DNA of 64,000 bases. It comes from Viridothelium virens (taxonomy: Eukaryota; Ascomycota; Dothideomycetes; Trypetheliales; Trypetheliaceae). The notes beneath the pieces are model-generated. The model worked only from the letters and a program-made list of their open reading frames with translations, had not been told where the DNA came from and did not search any database. The stretch spans positions 62,001 to 126,000 of the forward strand of contig ML991834.1 in assembly GCA_010094025.1 (NCBI GenBank), written 5' to 3'. Position numbers and translations under genes: made by a program. Below, piece by piece: positions 1-12,382 of this stretch (position 1 is its first letter; each line of letters opens with the position of its first letter).

Positions 1-122
1 ACTTTGGTCCCTCACTCCAATTTAATGCTCATCGAGTTGTAGTAATAGCCAGTAGCATTCATTGGATTAGAGTGCAATCCAATCCTCCTTTGGAGGTCCT
101 CCTCATTCTGTCCCATAACAAT

Positions 123-554
123 TTATTGTGCTCCGAAGAGCGCCAAGTACTGCTCCTTGCGAAACATCCTCGCGCTATCCATAGCATTCGGCTGCCCCAC
201 ATCAGGTTTTCCTCCCCCCTCAAACAGCACCCTCACTACTTCGTCCGATCCCTTGAATACTGCGCCAGCTAAGGGACTTTGCCCGCGGTCATTTAGTGTA
301 TTTGGGTCGGCTCCCTTCTCCAGCAGCATTTTCACAGTTTCTGCGTGTCCATGATACGCCGCTAGCATCAAGAGGGTGTCTCCCTTGGAATTGGTGAGGT
401 TAGGGGGGATTCCTGCGGTAAGGTATTGGAGCAGGTCGGCAGTAGAGCCTGCACGGGCAAAATCGAAAAGTCTGGTAGCTAGATCGAGAGCTTCGGGAGG
501 GAGAGAAGAGGTAGATTGAGGCTGGGGTTCTGATTGTTCGACGGGAAGACCCAT
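123..554 (-). CDS. Small ankyrin-repeat protein
   Basis: This single-exon gene encodes 143 residues. It starts at an ATG (positions 552-554 on the reverse strand) that opens MGLPVEQSE; the reading frame extends further upstream only through non-ATG starts. About three ankyrin repeats are visible: a degenerate one near residues 24-55, a good one with the TLLMLAAYHGHAETVKMLL consensus, and a third (SPLAGAVFKGSDEVVRVLF). The acidic, Pro/Gln-rich N-terminus has no domain. Small stand-alone ankyrin proteins of this size are common in ascomycetes and act as protein-binding scaffolds; the partner cannot be inferred here. The neighbouring CID gene is divergent, with about 440 bp between the two starts. 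Confidence 0.8.
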   Translation of the reverse strand: MGLPVEQSEPQPQSTSSLPPEALDLATRLFDFARAGSTADLLQYLTAGIPPNLTNSKGDTLLMLAAYHGHAETVKMLLEKGADPNTLNDRGQSPLAGAVFKGSDEVVRVLFEGGGKPDVGQPNAMDSARMFRKEQYLALFGAQ

Positions 555-992
555 GATATCTATCGTAGACCTTGTCAGTGAAGACAAAAATCTCCATCTG
601 ATGGTGGAAACTGCTGATAAGCTAATGGTCTTCAAAAGTGACGTCAGGATAGGGAAAGACTTGGTGGACCCTTCGGTACGGAGTACTCCATAGATTACCA
701 AGAGTCTATTGAAAAGATCATGACTACGCGGAGAAAGACTAGGATTCCTATAATCACAGTCAATAATCTAGATGTATGAGATGAGCCTTAATGGAGTCTG
801 CGAGTTCTGGTGCGACCACATATTGGGTAGAGTCAGACTTTCCCTTGGAAAGTTGGAATCCTGCTTAGGTAAGGAACAGCTTTGGAGCGGTAAAACCTCG
901 GCGCTGCCATTGTTTATACGGGGCCTCAGGTCCCCACTTCACTCCTACCTCTCTTTCACCACCACAACTGAGCTCGCTCTTGCACTTTGAAC
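555..992. promoter_or_regulatory. Divergent intergenic region
   Basis: This roughly 440-bp stretch lies between the starts of the ankyrin gene (-) and the CID gene (+) and must hold both promoters. I see no clear TATA box. A pyrimidine-rich run (CTACCTCTCTTTCACC, near 946) just upstream of the CID start is typical of fungal 5' leaders. Confidence 0.4.
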
Positions 993-2646
993 ATGAGTGT
1001 GAAAAAAGCTGCGTTCTCGGCAGCCTTTCTGCGGGCTGATCCCACGCCGGTCGCGAAAGATAGCCTTGCGAGCTTCCACGACGCGCTAGACGAGGTCATC
1101 TCGAAAGGCACCAACACCTCAATCCAGGTTTGACATACCTATAAGCTTTCTGTCCATCATCTTAGTCCGTCATGCTAAACTTTGACGATTCTAGAAGTGC
1201 AAGCTATGGCTGGTGGAAAATGCGGTGCCCTCTGAGGACAGACTGGTCGCCCTTAGAAAGTACCTGACTTCACTCTCCCTCACTGTTACATCACCGGAGC
1301 CCGGCAAAAAGGACCAGAAATCGGCCAAAACACAAACATCGCCTAGAAAGAAGCGACTTCATCTGCTCTACCTGGTAAATGATCTCTTACATCATATGAA
1401 ATGTCACGCGCATCAAGATGACAATTATGTCATGCTCATTGTCATAATGAAGCACCAACTCCCTGAACTCATGAGAGATGCTGCATCATTTGACGCGTCA
1501 AAGAACAAGAAGTTGCACCAGAAGTTACACGACTTAATCACGATATGGGAAGAGAATCAGCACTACCGCAAGGAGTTCTGCAACACACTTCGCGGGATTG
1601 CTGAGAGCGCTGGGAAAGTTTCAGGCGATGCTCAAGCACATGGCGAGGAGACGGCCAATACAATCAACACAACTTCTCAAACTGCAACCAAGAACGTGCC
1701 TTTAGCTCTGCCTTCTACCCATGGCGACCGCACGGCGCATTGGTCTGACCTTCCTGCCGGCTGCATGATGCGACATGTTGCTCCCAATTCTGCAAGACTT
1801 ATTAGACTTCGCGAGATGAGGCAGCTTGAGCTGAACTCAAGAAGTGCAGAGCCGGCAATGGTCGAAGCAGCCAAAACGTCTCTTGCAGAATCTGGCCAGA
1901 CCCGCAATCCGTACTCGCACTATGAAGATCGCATTATCGCTGATATTAATGTCATTGGTCAGTCACCACACCTTAAAGACTCTAGCGAGCCTCGCGTTGG
2001 CAATATTTCCCACGTGTGGACGCCCAAATTTGCTGGAAACACGAAAAGACGTCAACGCGACCGACAGTACAATTACGACGACATCCGAGGCAGGATTACT
2101 GCGAGAGACCCCAACCGCGGTAATCGTAGTCCCAGTCGCAGTGTCGGCCCTTCAAAGCGCCGCCGGCTCTCCTCCTACAGCGGCGACAGTTACTCGCGAT
2201 CTCGCTCAGTCTCACGTAACCGACGATATCACGACGACCGCGACTCCAGCTACTCACGCTCCCGCCCTTCTTCCGGCCACGGATCCTACCACAGTGACCG
2301 TCGCTCAAGTTACGGCCGAAGCCAGACGCGCTCTCGTTCGCCAGCGCCTCGTCGTGGTTCTCGCGATGATCAAACCACGTCCAACCCTGACCCTCGCAAT
2401 CTCTTTCAGTATTTCAACCTGGGAGACCCCCAGCTTGGCCGTGGTTCCAGCCCTGCTGGTCCTCCCGTGGGCGTCGCGATTCCTCCTCCTCCACCTGGTT
2501 GGACATTACCGTGGCCTCCTCCGCCTCCCCCACAAATTACGTTTAATTATCCAGGGGGACCCGGTGATCCAAATGCGCTCGGACGAGGTTGGGGAATGGG
2601 AGGGCAGGGGAGGGGAAGATGGGCCCGAGGTGGGTGGCGTGGGTAA
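993..2646 (+). CDS. CID-domain, SR-rich RNA-processing protein
   Basis: Exons are 993-1127 and 1195-2646 with one 67-bp intron, giving 528 residues. The true start is the ATG at 993 (MSVKKAAFSAAFLRADPTP). The N-terminal 170 residues match a CID (RNA polymerase II CTD-interacting domain), with the landmark helix LHLLYLVNDLLHH and the WEENQHYRKEF segment. The C-terminal half is rich in Arg-Ser dipeptides (about residues 340-440), followed by proline runs (PPPPPGW, PPPPPP) and a Gly/Arg tail. This CID plus RS plus Pro layout resembles CHERP-type splicing and transcript-processing factors, which would place it in the nucleus bound to phosphorylated CTD or to splicing complexes. The exact orthologue is not assigned. 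The 3' end lies in a C-rich to G-rich skew patch (see findings). Confidence 0.85.
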
Positions 2647-5600
2647 GGGGGGGTGGAATGGCCAAAATGGCCAAAATGGGCTCGGGGTACCCTCATTGCA
2701 GTAATTCACGGATACCATCGGGACTTTCTAGACTTGTACTATAATGAATTGCGAATCAATAGATGAAGCCAATGTTGTTTTTCCACCTGGCCATGTGTAA
2801 ACGGAGATGACCTCATCTAGATATCTACGCATGAAGCCCCCAACACCAACGCTACAACATTCTCGTCAAGCCCATGCCGAAACTCCAGAAAAAATTGCCA
2901 TGATCCCCTTGCTGCATATACAATCCCAGTCTAACGTGCACGCCGCAGGAATACCATATGGGGACGCATGCAAGGTTTATTTTCCGAGTCGGACAGGGAT
3001 TGTCTAGCCGACCGGAAGTAAGTCCTGCTTCCCCGGTCAGGCGGAGGTAGGATGTTACGAGGGTTTTGAAGGACAGGGTATCTCGAGCCTAACTAGGTAG
3101 ACGTCTGTCTGTCGATCCGATGCCAAGAGCTATATGTCTGTCGCGAAGATCTCAAGAGAATGTCGAAGTACGTTTGGCCATCATCGAGCGCTTCAGCTCC
3201 AGGTATGCTTGCACCGCTTCCCGGTCTCGGGATGGGACCGTGTTGGACTGTCGGGGCTGAGTGCTCGTATTTCGGAAAGTGGGTGATCGAGGAGGGACTG
3301 TTCGTTGCCAGGACTCGATGGTTGATATTCTTGCGGGCTGAAGGTAGCGGTGATCTTGGGTACGGTTTTCTGAAGCCATACGGGTTGGCGCGCTTGAGGA
3401 AAGACAAGGAGAGGCTGTGGGGATGAGGCTATGAAGGAACAGGATGATTATGTTAATACAAATCAAGAAAGGAGGCAGAATAAGATGGAAGGAGATGACT
3501 GAACAATAAATATGAGGTAGACCAGCTAGGCTTCATTATTAGAAATTGTTGATCACCGCTATTATCTATAAAACTATCGCTACCCGCCAGTTGGGACGGC
3601 CAACTTAGACTTGAAACGCTTATGCAAAGTTGTGCGAGATGGCGTCCTGTCATCTGGGGTCCTGGGCTCGGTAGCCTGATGCGTTACTAGTACTTCAAAG
3701 GTAATGAGAACCCATGTCCGAGGATTGGACGGTAGGTGGTCATGATCTCGGATAATTCTGTATAGCGGGTATTCTCCACGTGTATCGGCATGTGGCCAAT
3801 TCGAGTAAACTTGACGTTGTGAGCGAGGAGTCGGGCCTGATCGCCGAGCCGTCTACAGATATCATTTCTTCTGACTAGGGTCACAAGAACCCTCAGATGG
3901 TAACCATAATCATGCTAGAATGTTTCGATCGAGTGTCAAAGAGGGAGCGGTCAAGACGTCATCTCCGACACAAGTTCAGGGCGGCAGGATTCGGCGACTT
4001 CGATTGGACAGTACCCGAGGTAAAAAGCACAAGGTAAGCACCACGAAAGGACTACCAGAAGTGAGAAGAAGGCGGGATTGCGCCTTGACAAATATTCTGC
4101 ATGAGGGAGGCAGAATTGATGATCCGGAGAATTTCTTAACGTCGCCTCTTCCGCACTTCGTCGTCGCCCGGTTTCCATCGGCGGGAAGTTTTAGCGGGCC
4201 GATATTGAGGAGATTCCAAATCCCACCGACGCCAAACGTCTGACTGTCTTCTCGTTGGATTGAAAGTTTCAGACCCAGCGTCAGCCCTCTAGCTTGAAAG
4301 CCAACGTCAGACCACCATGGCGTTATCACGCGCCTAAACATAGCAATGTGGGGATTTGGAATGTTTGCTTAATCAGAGACGTGTCGGCTCATGCTAAAAC
4401 ATCCTCTTGACTCACAAGCGTATCAATAGGCGGAGCCCTTCTGCCTAAGGCCTATTCGCAGGCGCAGGTCGCATGCGCACTCAAATCCACTCACAGGAAA
4501 GTACAAATTGCTTGCTTAGGGGTTTGGTAGGATTATCTACGTAACGATTACGGTGTGAGAAGATCTGATCAGAGGCGTCGTTCAGAGGCGTCGTCGACTT
4601 TCTTTTCGTGGCTATCATGGAACGTGTTTTCTTATCATTTCTCAAGCCTTCAGCACAAGTATCACGACGAACACTAGGCTTACTGCATACATGCTACCGA
4701 AGAGGAAAACGCTGTCCCGGCAATCCTTCGACGTTAGGCTCTGATGTGGAAGTCCGGCTGATAACACAGTTGAGTTGAAATTGGATCTTCGACTACACAT
4801 GCAAACCCTGTCGTAATACCTGAGAGGATACATTACACGAAGTCAAAGATTGCTAGCTTGCTAGAAGACGCCTTAAACATCTAGAGGCTTTGGAGATCGA
4901 AGAAGGAGTTCCTATCTTTATGAATGACTTAGACTATCTACATAGTCTCCGAAATTGGCGGTCATTTCCCGGCCCGAAGTACGAGTATGATTCGTGTCTC
5001 AAATTTGAACTGACCAGACACTAATTAAGCGCTGTCTTTCCTCCTGCTCAGCTTTCGTTTTGAATGTGACTTGTTAGATGTCTCCACTTTTACAAATCTC
5101 CCTCCTCGTATACCTCCTTTCTCACTTCAAAACTTGATACTCGTGAATCTTTGGCAGACGGTGCGCTGATCCCCATGGAGTCTGAATCGGTGATTCTCAT
5201 TTCCTTTCGATCATCAGATCATGTGTATCCTTCGCACACGAAGCTTTTCGCGCATGAAGGTTGACCGAATCCTCTACTATTTCTGGTAGCGATGCCCTCT
5301 TAAAAGCCGCGTCGTCGTTGATTACTCGACAATGACATGATACAGATACCCTATTGTACATGAGCTCTCCCTCATCAAAACCTACTATCATTTGGTTGTC
5401 GCGATCGGGGATTGCTTTGAATTTCCTAATCAGTACACTTCTACCTGAGATGCCCTCGACCGTCATTCATGAATATGACAAGCAGCTAGCGTGTGGATGA
5501 CCGGGGAAAGTAGGGTGCTCGGAAACAGAGGGCAGTCTGGGTACGAGAATATGTCTCGATAATTGCATTGTGGTCAAAAGACATCTTCACTACAGTTGAT

Positions 5601-6250
5601 TCATTCCGCGAGAAGTTCTTGAAGTAGTCGTTGTCACCCATTCTTAGCGCAGGACCTCAACGCCTCCTTCCTCGGTTTACGTGGTGACGCCACTGAAGAA
5701 GCTTTCTAGCCCGCGGTGGATGCAAGCAGCAATGTTCACAACATCTCGGCAATCAGAATCCAGTGGTTAGGCTCGAAGAATCTCGGTAGGGACACCTGGC
5801 TCAAATACATCTGCTACTTCAGGTACCGCAGGCAAACAAACTAACGAACCAAATCGTCGATATGGTTAAAGACTGTTGAACTACTTACCAAGCTGCGTAC
5901 TTCAAGACTAGAGCTGAGTTCACTCATGACAATTTGAACCCTTTCTATAGCAGCCGGAGAGAGTGCCTGCTCTCCCATGCCATCTTTCGGTGTTGTAATG
6001 GATCGGGTCCCACTAATCTCCATCCTTAGATGTCTAACTCTCATTACCCAGTGTAAATCGAGTATAGTCCCCATAGTACTCTGCGACAACGACTAGATCA
6101 TCGTGAACCGACTGACAAATATCTAGCCACCATCGGACGAAGGGATGGGCTTCTCGTCATTTGATGATACTTGATTGCCCGCGGCATTTTATATCTGGTC
6201 CGTGATAACGAAGTCCACTCGGTCACCGTCGTCGCCTATTAATTTATCCT
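2647..6250. other. Gene-poor region with weak coding fragments
   Basis: I find no supportable gene here. Two overlapping reverse-strand frames at 3093-3466 (75-104 codons) might hold a small protein, but neither is recognisable and I cannot choose between them. A reverse-strand stretch at about 3690-3910 reads as a plausible peptide (VRRNDICRRLGDQARLLAHN) with no start, which looks like a remnant. Frames at 5197-5466 and 5841-6089 (-) are open but unrecognised. A short tandem GAGGCGTCGTTCA-like duplication lies near 4565-4590. The rest shows no repeats or RNA genes that I can see. Confidence 0.4.
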
Positions 6251-7079
6251 TTACGTAATTATACATGGCATTTTCCTGTCTGATTTAGTACTCGTAATAT
6301 CAGTAACACCACTCTGACTCAACACAGGTGTTCGACCCTCCAACTTCAGCATTCCGCAAGGTAGCCTTACCTTGATCTGATTTCTCAAGTTGTAGCAGCG
6401 CCATCCACATGAACCCGTGGCGCTCCTAAATAAAACCAATCTATATTCTTCGCCAGATATTCTAGCCTCCCCGGCTTCAGCTCGCTCCTTAGGTATCTTT
6501 TCCTTGAAATCCCGCCCCATCAGCCCTGCCCACTCGGCCACCGCTCTTTGCGCATCCGCCTTTCCCTTACGCCTCGCTCACTGCGTCCAAATTTTTCCAC
6601 TTGCCTCTGATCTCTCGACTTCTTCGGACCCGAAAGTGGAAAAATCTCTGCAGGCTTCCACGCTCCGTCCCGTACTGGAAGATCCGAGAATGGAGGCCAC
6701 TTCTTGGACGGGTCCTTCTTGAAGTCCTCCTGAGTTGCGGGGTCAAGACATTTTTTGACCAAAGCAGATTAGACCGTTAATGGGAGGATCTGCTGGTCAG
6801 AGATATCGTTTTCTGGAGCAAGAAGTTCGATGCCGGTCATGAGGTGGACAGAACCGTTATCGACCGCAAGAAGGTTATCAAGTTGTTTTTTTCGTTGAAC
6901 AGGAGGCTCTTTCAACAGATCTTCTTGAGAAAATCTTATGACTTGGATTTACAGGGAAATGCCGAAGAGATTAGAAAGGGAAAGAAAATTTAAAGAACAA
7001 ACGAAGTGACTTACATTATCCCTAAAGCGCACGCGGAACAAATTTCATCGTTGGTCAGATCATCGGAGACGCCAGCCAT
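6251..7079 (-). pseudogene. Decayed gene of unknown function
   Basis: Reverse-strand reading starts at an ATG (7077-7079) with MAGVSDDLTNDEICSACALG, followed by a good donor (GTAAGT near 7018). After a likely intron the frame resumes as FSQEDLLKEPPVQRKKQLDN, then SVHLMTGIELLAPENDISDQ. The coding quality (charged, regular, protein-like) continues through WPPFSDLPVRDGAWKPAEIF, but a stop codon separates the two segments. The downstream piece (GLMGRDFKEKIPKER, ISGEEYRLVLFR) lies in another frame. I read this as one gene broken by at least one stop and one frameshift. It is also possible that missed introns explain part of this. The family is not recognised. Confidence 0.45.
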
Positions 7080-7269
7080 TTTATAGGAAGTTTTATTGGA
7101 TCGATGATTCTAATATCGAGCCTCGGCGCAAGTGCTGTTGAACTCAGCTGTGTCGTATACTAGACCCCTTTGAGTTCTGGCTTTGAAGGACTGATCGATA
7201 CCTGCTGGGGGAATAACCATCTCCAAAGCACGAACTACGCTCTTTGTCCGTCGCAACATGGCGTTATCT

Positions 7270-8140
7270 TCATGGGATATCGTTTATTGCCCCTCTTGGT
7301 GGGGCACCGGAGAGTCTGATAGCAAGGGACTTGAGACTCGGTGCAAAGACGTGGAGTGGTTCGTTCAGCCCAAACTGATGGCCAGAAGTTGCTTCAGCAG
7401 GTACTACTCCGTAGCAGTTAGCCCAAATTCCGTAATGAAAGTTGCTTTCATTAATGGTAGAGCCAGTCGCATCGACACCTACCACAAGCGAGCCGACCCG
7501 CGGTACAGGCGCTTGACTTGATGTGAATTGGAACGAAGTAGAATTGCGCGGCTTCTGCCTACTTCGTAACCAACTTGAATACATCCCGGCTCTTAACTTT
7601 TTTAGACTTCTAGCCTTGCCATCAATGTCCCGTCCCCATCGGAAACATGTTTTTCCCAGTACGTAAGATCCTTGGTTGGCTTTCTCTATTTGGTCTTTCC
7701 TCTCAGTCGTGTTCGTTTTGAACTGGCGCGTTGGTGGAGAGCTGCTCCACACTGCCCACTCGGATTTTTCGTATAAACATGCCACCGGTCACATCAATCT
7801 CGGTCAAAACCACATGAATAAACTGCAGAACATCATGCCTTCCAAATTATGACAAGCCAATCAGATCGGCAACCAGAGCCTCCTCGGCACCAAGCAGCTT
7901 CTGAAGGTGCGAAAAGACTTTCCAGCTCCTGCTACTTGGATTATCATCACGTACCGACTCAACGCTATTTATAGCTTGTTGTCCGTCTCGTCCAAAATCG
8001 TCTTGAAGTTTTGGATATCCTCATTACGAGCTCTCGTCAATTGACGGAGATAAGTTCTCTGTCCGAAGCCTGGAGCTGAGCGGCAACAGCTGGCTGCTTT
8101 ACGATTTTCAGTTGAACAACCCGTTGCTGACATTCAAATT
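7270..8140 (-). pseudogene. Degraded coding-like stretch
   Basis: A reverse frame at 7270-7785 stays open for 171 codons without a clear ATG start near its beginning. Upstream, at about 7850-8130, coding-like pieces sit in different frames: an amphipathic piece (LTRARNEDIQNFKTILDE) and SWKVFSHLQKLLGAEEALV. Helical segments of this kind occur in N-terminal domains of fungal STAND or ankyrin proteins, so this may be the wreck of such a gene. That assignment is inference; no motif is intact. Confidence 0.25.
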
Positions 8141-8837
8141 GGTCAGAAGAAGGATTTGATGCAGACCCTTGGACTTTCGAAACGAAAAGGCGCGTTCAAA
8201 TTCGACAGTATGGCAACGTATCGTTGACAGTTACCACATGAACATTGGGTCCAGGGATGCAGTAGTTCATGTACTCGTGTGCAGAGGCCCGGATTCTTCT
8301 CGAGTGCAAGCCAAAATCGCAGGTGCCAAGTCCGCAAGAAGCTCAAGGGCTTAAAATAAAGGAGAAACATTTTGCAATACAAGTAAAATACCATTCTCCA
8401 GTATTCGAAGGTCCTCCACCACTAAACAGAGTCTAACAAGACTCACGAGGACCAGTGAAGCGGGCAAGCTTGCATGCACACATACATACTTGCCATTACC
8501 GGGGCATTTACCTCTCCATCGTCCACTCTCTTCCCCCCCTCCACAGCACTTTCATGGTCCTGCAGGTCTAAGGCAATAACGCGCCCGAACATACTGATAC
8601 ACCCACACGCTGATGACACGCTCCAGGTCTCCTCCTTCGCCAAAGCTGTGTAGCCTGAGCTAGTCACGAGCCAGCCACCAATGCTCGTTGTGGCGCATGG
8701 GATATTCTTTTTTGATCAATCGGTGCAGGATGGCTTGAAGAAGAGCTGTGCATTGATGTGAAAAATCATAGCGAAGCTAGAGAGCCAACAGCCAATCGGA
8801 ATTAACACTCCAGCGGAGTTAAGGGTTTAGTCGAATA
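8141..8837. other. Intergenic, nothing identified
   Basis: Short frames only (for example 8443-8667 on the reverse strand, 74 codons, unrecognised). I see no repeat or RNA signal before the transposable element that follows. Confidence 0.3.
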
Positions 8838-9443
8838 CACCCGGTCTCTGTAGTGGTGCGAATTGACCTAAGTTTACACTCCAGTGCTCCGTCATCCGAT
8901 TCGGGGAAAATATGAGTTTATCCAGACTGAATGAAACTTATCCAAATCGGATGAGAGTTTTCCAGATCGGATAAAAGTTAGTCCGACTGCAAATCCTTTC
9001 CCTCCCTCTTATACTCACATCTTTTTCAACCTTGTCATCTCACCAGTTTTTTATCAATTTTCATCAATCTCTCATCAAATCTTGAGCTGCAGTTGACTGC
9101 AATATCAAAGTGATTACACAAGCTACTCAGCTACTGTGTATTCAAGAAAGACTTAACTTTCATGAAAAATTGATAAAAAAAATGGATGACGAGAGAGGTA
9201 TAGAGTATGATATGGAAGGAAAAAGAATAAGTTGGAAGATTACCTAGGTAAGGATGAAAAGGGGTGCTAGGGTATCGTGTAAGGTTGTGCACAAGCCACA
9301 AGCCATTCAATGCCGTGATTGTGCAGGCACGCTTAGGTAGGTAAGGTACCTTACGAAGGCAGTCCCTCTCTGACTACCTAGGGATTTCAGGATGAGCATG
9401 AATGTAAGCTTAGGCCAATTAGCACCACTAAAGAGACCGGGTG
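8838..9443. mobile_element. Non-autonomous Tc1/mariner-type DNA element (MITE-like)
   Basis: The 606-bp element is bounded by imperfect terminal inverted repeats. The left end begins CACCCGGTCTCTGTAGTGGT and the reverse complement of the right end begins CACCCGGTCTCTTTAGTGGT. Similarity continues inward for about 50 bp with roughly one mismatch in nine. It is flanked by TA dinucleotides (8836-8837 and 9444-9445), the target duplication of the Tc1/mariner (IS630) superfamily, which includes the fungal Fot1/pogo elements. No transposase frame is present, so it must depend on a transposase supplied elsewhere. The interior is A/T-rich with polypyrimidine runs. Repeats and target duplication are seen; the superfamily follows from the TA and TIR pattern. 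Confidence 0.8.
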
Positions 9444-9807
9444 TACTACCCAGCATTAGACAGAGATTCGTAATGAACAGTATTGCATGCACGAACCCGC
9501 GCAAACGCCATAGAGGCACTTGTTAAAAATGTGGCACCACACCCTTCCCAGAGTCATGGTGGCTTATATAGTTCAACAGCACTGAGGTATCAAGCAACAC
9601 AAACGCCCCTTTCGAACTCGCATATGATTCGCGATCTCAAGATCTACCCCGCAGCAGGGTTGGAAGCTCTGTAAGGCTGTACAAGTCAAAGAACGACGAA
9701 GGAGAATGTTCTCAGTGATCCAAATGTCGACAACCGTGCATGCAATAAACGACTACCGACTTATGCTAAGGGGAAGACCCGTGCAGTCCCGTTTTACTCG
9801 ATGAGCA

Positions 9808-12382
9808 ATGGATCCGCTGTCAATAATTGCAAGTAGCCTGGTAGGTGTTTTGGTAGGAGAGAAGTTGGTACAACTGAAACTAATGAGTTTCAGACAATTA
9901 TCACAGCGGTACGGGGAGCCGTTACGGCCGCGAGAATCCTCTATGAGGCCCCAGAGCAGGTTGATTCTCTTCTCAATGATCTCACTGAATGCGAAATCCT
10001 AATAAGAACCGTTGGAACAACTCTACAAGACAAGGCGGCTAGTGAGACGGCCAGTAACCGAATACCTCTCAATGAGCGAGAACGCCTTAGCAACAAGCTA
10101 AAGCGTACCACGGATCTCTCAGAGGAGTTACGCCTCCTGATCAACACCCAAATATCTCGGTCTGGTCTTTCAACAAAGGTGAAACGCACATCATGGGTGG
10201 TCGCCAAGAGAAAGGTTTCAAAACTCAAGCGAAAACTTGAGGGTGTCTGTGAAGGACTTCGGGTGGCTTTAGGCGAGTACAAAACGTATGCATAATGTGA
10301 AATAAATTATCAGCTGCTTTGAGTAACAGACATAATTCAGGTCGCAATTCGAACTTGAACTACAGTACGTTTCTTTGCTTGTTTCCGACCTCAGGTTTGC
10401 ACACAAGCAGTCCATACAGGAGGGAAAGGATGCGACGCAGAGCATAAGCAGGATTCTCGACAATCAACAATCAGATTCGGCCCAGAACCGCTCGAACCAA
10501 GAAGAGACTACTTCCTTAGCTCAAGCAGCAGTCGATCTCTCTACAAAAACCTACGAGAAGGTTGTAAATATCGAGCACCTCCTGTTGACTGACAATCTCA
10601 AACCATCGCCGTCAAGACCGCGCGTTGTGCCCGAGAAAGAACGCCAAATGGATCCTAATGAGGAGCAAAATGTCCCCGGGACGTTGCCTGAAGAACGATA
10701 TGTCGCCAAGTATGAAAGAGTCGCTGTACGGGCTGGACATCGTGCTTCATTCTTTTGCAGAGCCGATTGTCCATGTCTATGTCATACTAAAAGTAACGTG
10801 TATTTCCCTGAAACCCTTCGAAGTCTCCTCGGCCAGTTGTTCGCTGGATACAGTGGTAAGCCAGCCATCGAACGTAAACCATGTTCTCATTCAGACTGTG
10901 TAAGAAAGCGTACACCATCTACGAACGTAACCTATTATTTTCCTAGATGGTGGGTGGCTCAGAAAATGCTCAAGCTTGTGGCGAAAATGACCGCTCTGGG
11001 AGGTCCCCAAATGACTCTTGAATTTCCAAGAATAGTTCCAGCGACGGCTCGCATATTCCGGGAGGCATTAACCGCAGACATAGATTCTGTGAGGGATCTA
11101 TTTTCCGCGGGCTTAGCTTCCCCAGCTGACGTAGATGCAACAACAGGAGCAACGCCACTAGCGGTTCGTTCGTCGATCCACCCTGGAAAGGAATAGCTAA
11201 TTTGGTGCTGCAGTACGCATGCTGGGCGGGCAATGAACAAAGCATCAATTATCTATTGCACAGAGGTGCAAATCGTAATTTTAAGAGCTTTGCTGGATTG
11301 TAAGTAGAGGGACAATTTTGGATGAAAAGTGGTCACTAACAGCTTTGGATAGCTCGCCAATTGAAGAAACGTGGTCACGCCTTTTGACAGATTCAGTCGA
11401 CCCGGTACAACGTTCAGCGCTTGAACGCGTTTGTGACGAAGAAACCTTAGAGACATTTGAGTTTACGGACTTCCATCGTTCCGTCGTTAAACTCAGTCCT
11501 GTGACGATTGAAACAGAGATTCGAGCGCTGCTCCGCTCTTCAGCCAGTATCGACGACACTGATTCTGGCGGCAGGACGGCTTTATCCTGGGCTGCCCAAC
11601 GCGGAGACATCTCAGCTGTCAAAATACTACTAGAGCACGGTGCAGATCCCAACAAGTCACCACCGGACTCAAAGACCCCACTGATCTATGCGACAGGCCT
11701 GACCTCGACGGCAGACTGCGCCAAATCACTTCTGGAATTTGGTGCTAGTGAGAGTGTGCATGACCCTGCTGGACTGACCCCATTAATGTGGAGTTGTTTG
11801 AATAGTAGAGATAACTACTCTAATTTGACACTATTGCTGAACTCAAGCGATCTCGAATTGGTCGACCAGAACAGCCGGACGGCGTTGTTCCACGCTGCAA
11901 GCGCAAATCCGCGTCCAACGCAGATGCTCATAGATAAGGGATGCAACATCAATCATACCGACAATGAGGGATATACCGCGCTACTCATCAGCATCGCCTA
12001 CAACCGCAGTAGAATTCTCAATGTATTGCTGGAAGCTGGTGCGGACTATACGTTAAAAATCCGGTCTGGTCAAGGAACCTTGCATCAAGCGGCGCACTTT
12101 GCGGATCTCCTCTCTCTCCAGGTCTTGCAAGGTGCTAAACTAGTCGGCCTAGATGTTGATGATTGTGACAAAGAAGGATGTAACCCAATTGATATATTAA
12201 AGAGCCGGGTGCCAAGGCCGCCATCCGAGATCGTTGACAAGTTTCATAAATTAGTGGATGACATTGAACGTCATAACAGTGCCATATATGGGAGTAGAGT
12301 AACCAGTAGTACAGAGAGTACATTGGAATGGGAGACCGCTTCAGAGGGGAACATTATTCTCTCTGACTCCGATGAGGAGTAG
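9808..12382 (+). CDS. Ankyrin protein with fungal STAND-type N-terminal domain
   Basis: Five exons can be joined in frame: 9808-9840, 9894-10285, 10341-11163, 11214-11299 and 11353-12382 (787 residues). The start MDPLSIIASSL, followed by a helical region, is typical of the fungal N-terminal domain found in STAND/NLR-like and ankyrin proteins. A central Cys/His cluster (CRADCPCLCH, then CSHSDC) precedes a conserved block ending in IFREALTADIDSVRDLFSAG. Ankyrin repeats follow to about residue 740, including TALSWAAQRGDISAVKILLE and TALLISIAYNRSRILNVLLE. The tail is acidic (SDSDEE). There is no nucleotide-binding motif. Related proteins are abundant and variable in filamentous fungi and are suspected to act in self/non-self or stress recognition; that role is inference. 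Confidence 0.82.

Noticed and set aside
2657-2685. Short GGCCAAAAT tandem after the CID gene
   Set aside because: Only two copies; too short to be called a repeat locus.
1844-2704. Long alternative forward frame of 286 codons in the CID gene
   Set aside because: It is a +1 shadow of the RS-rich region, with low-complexity Thr/Ala sequence and no start context.
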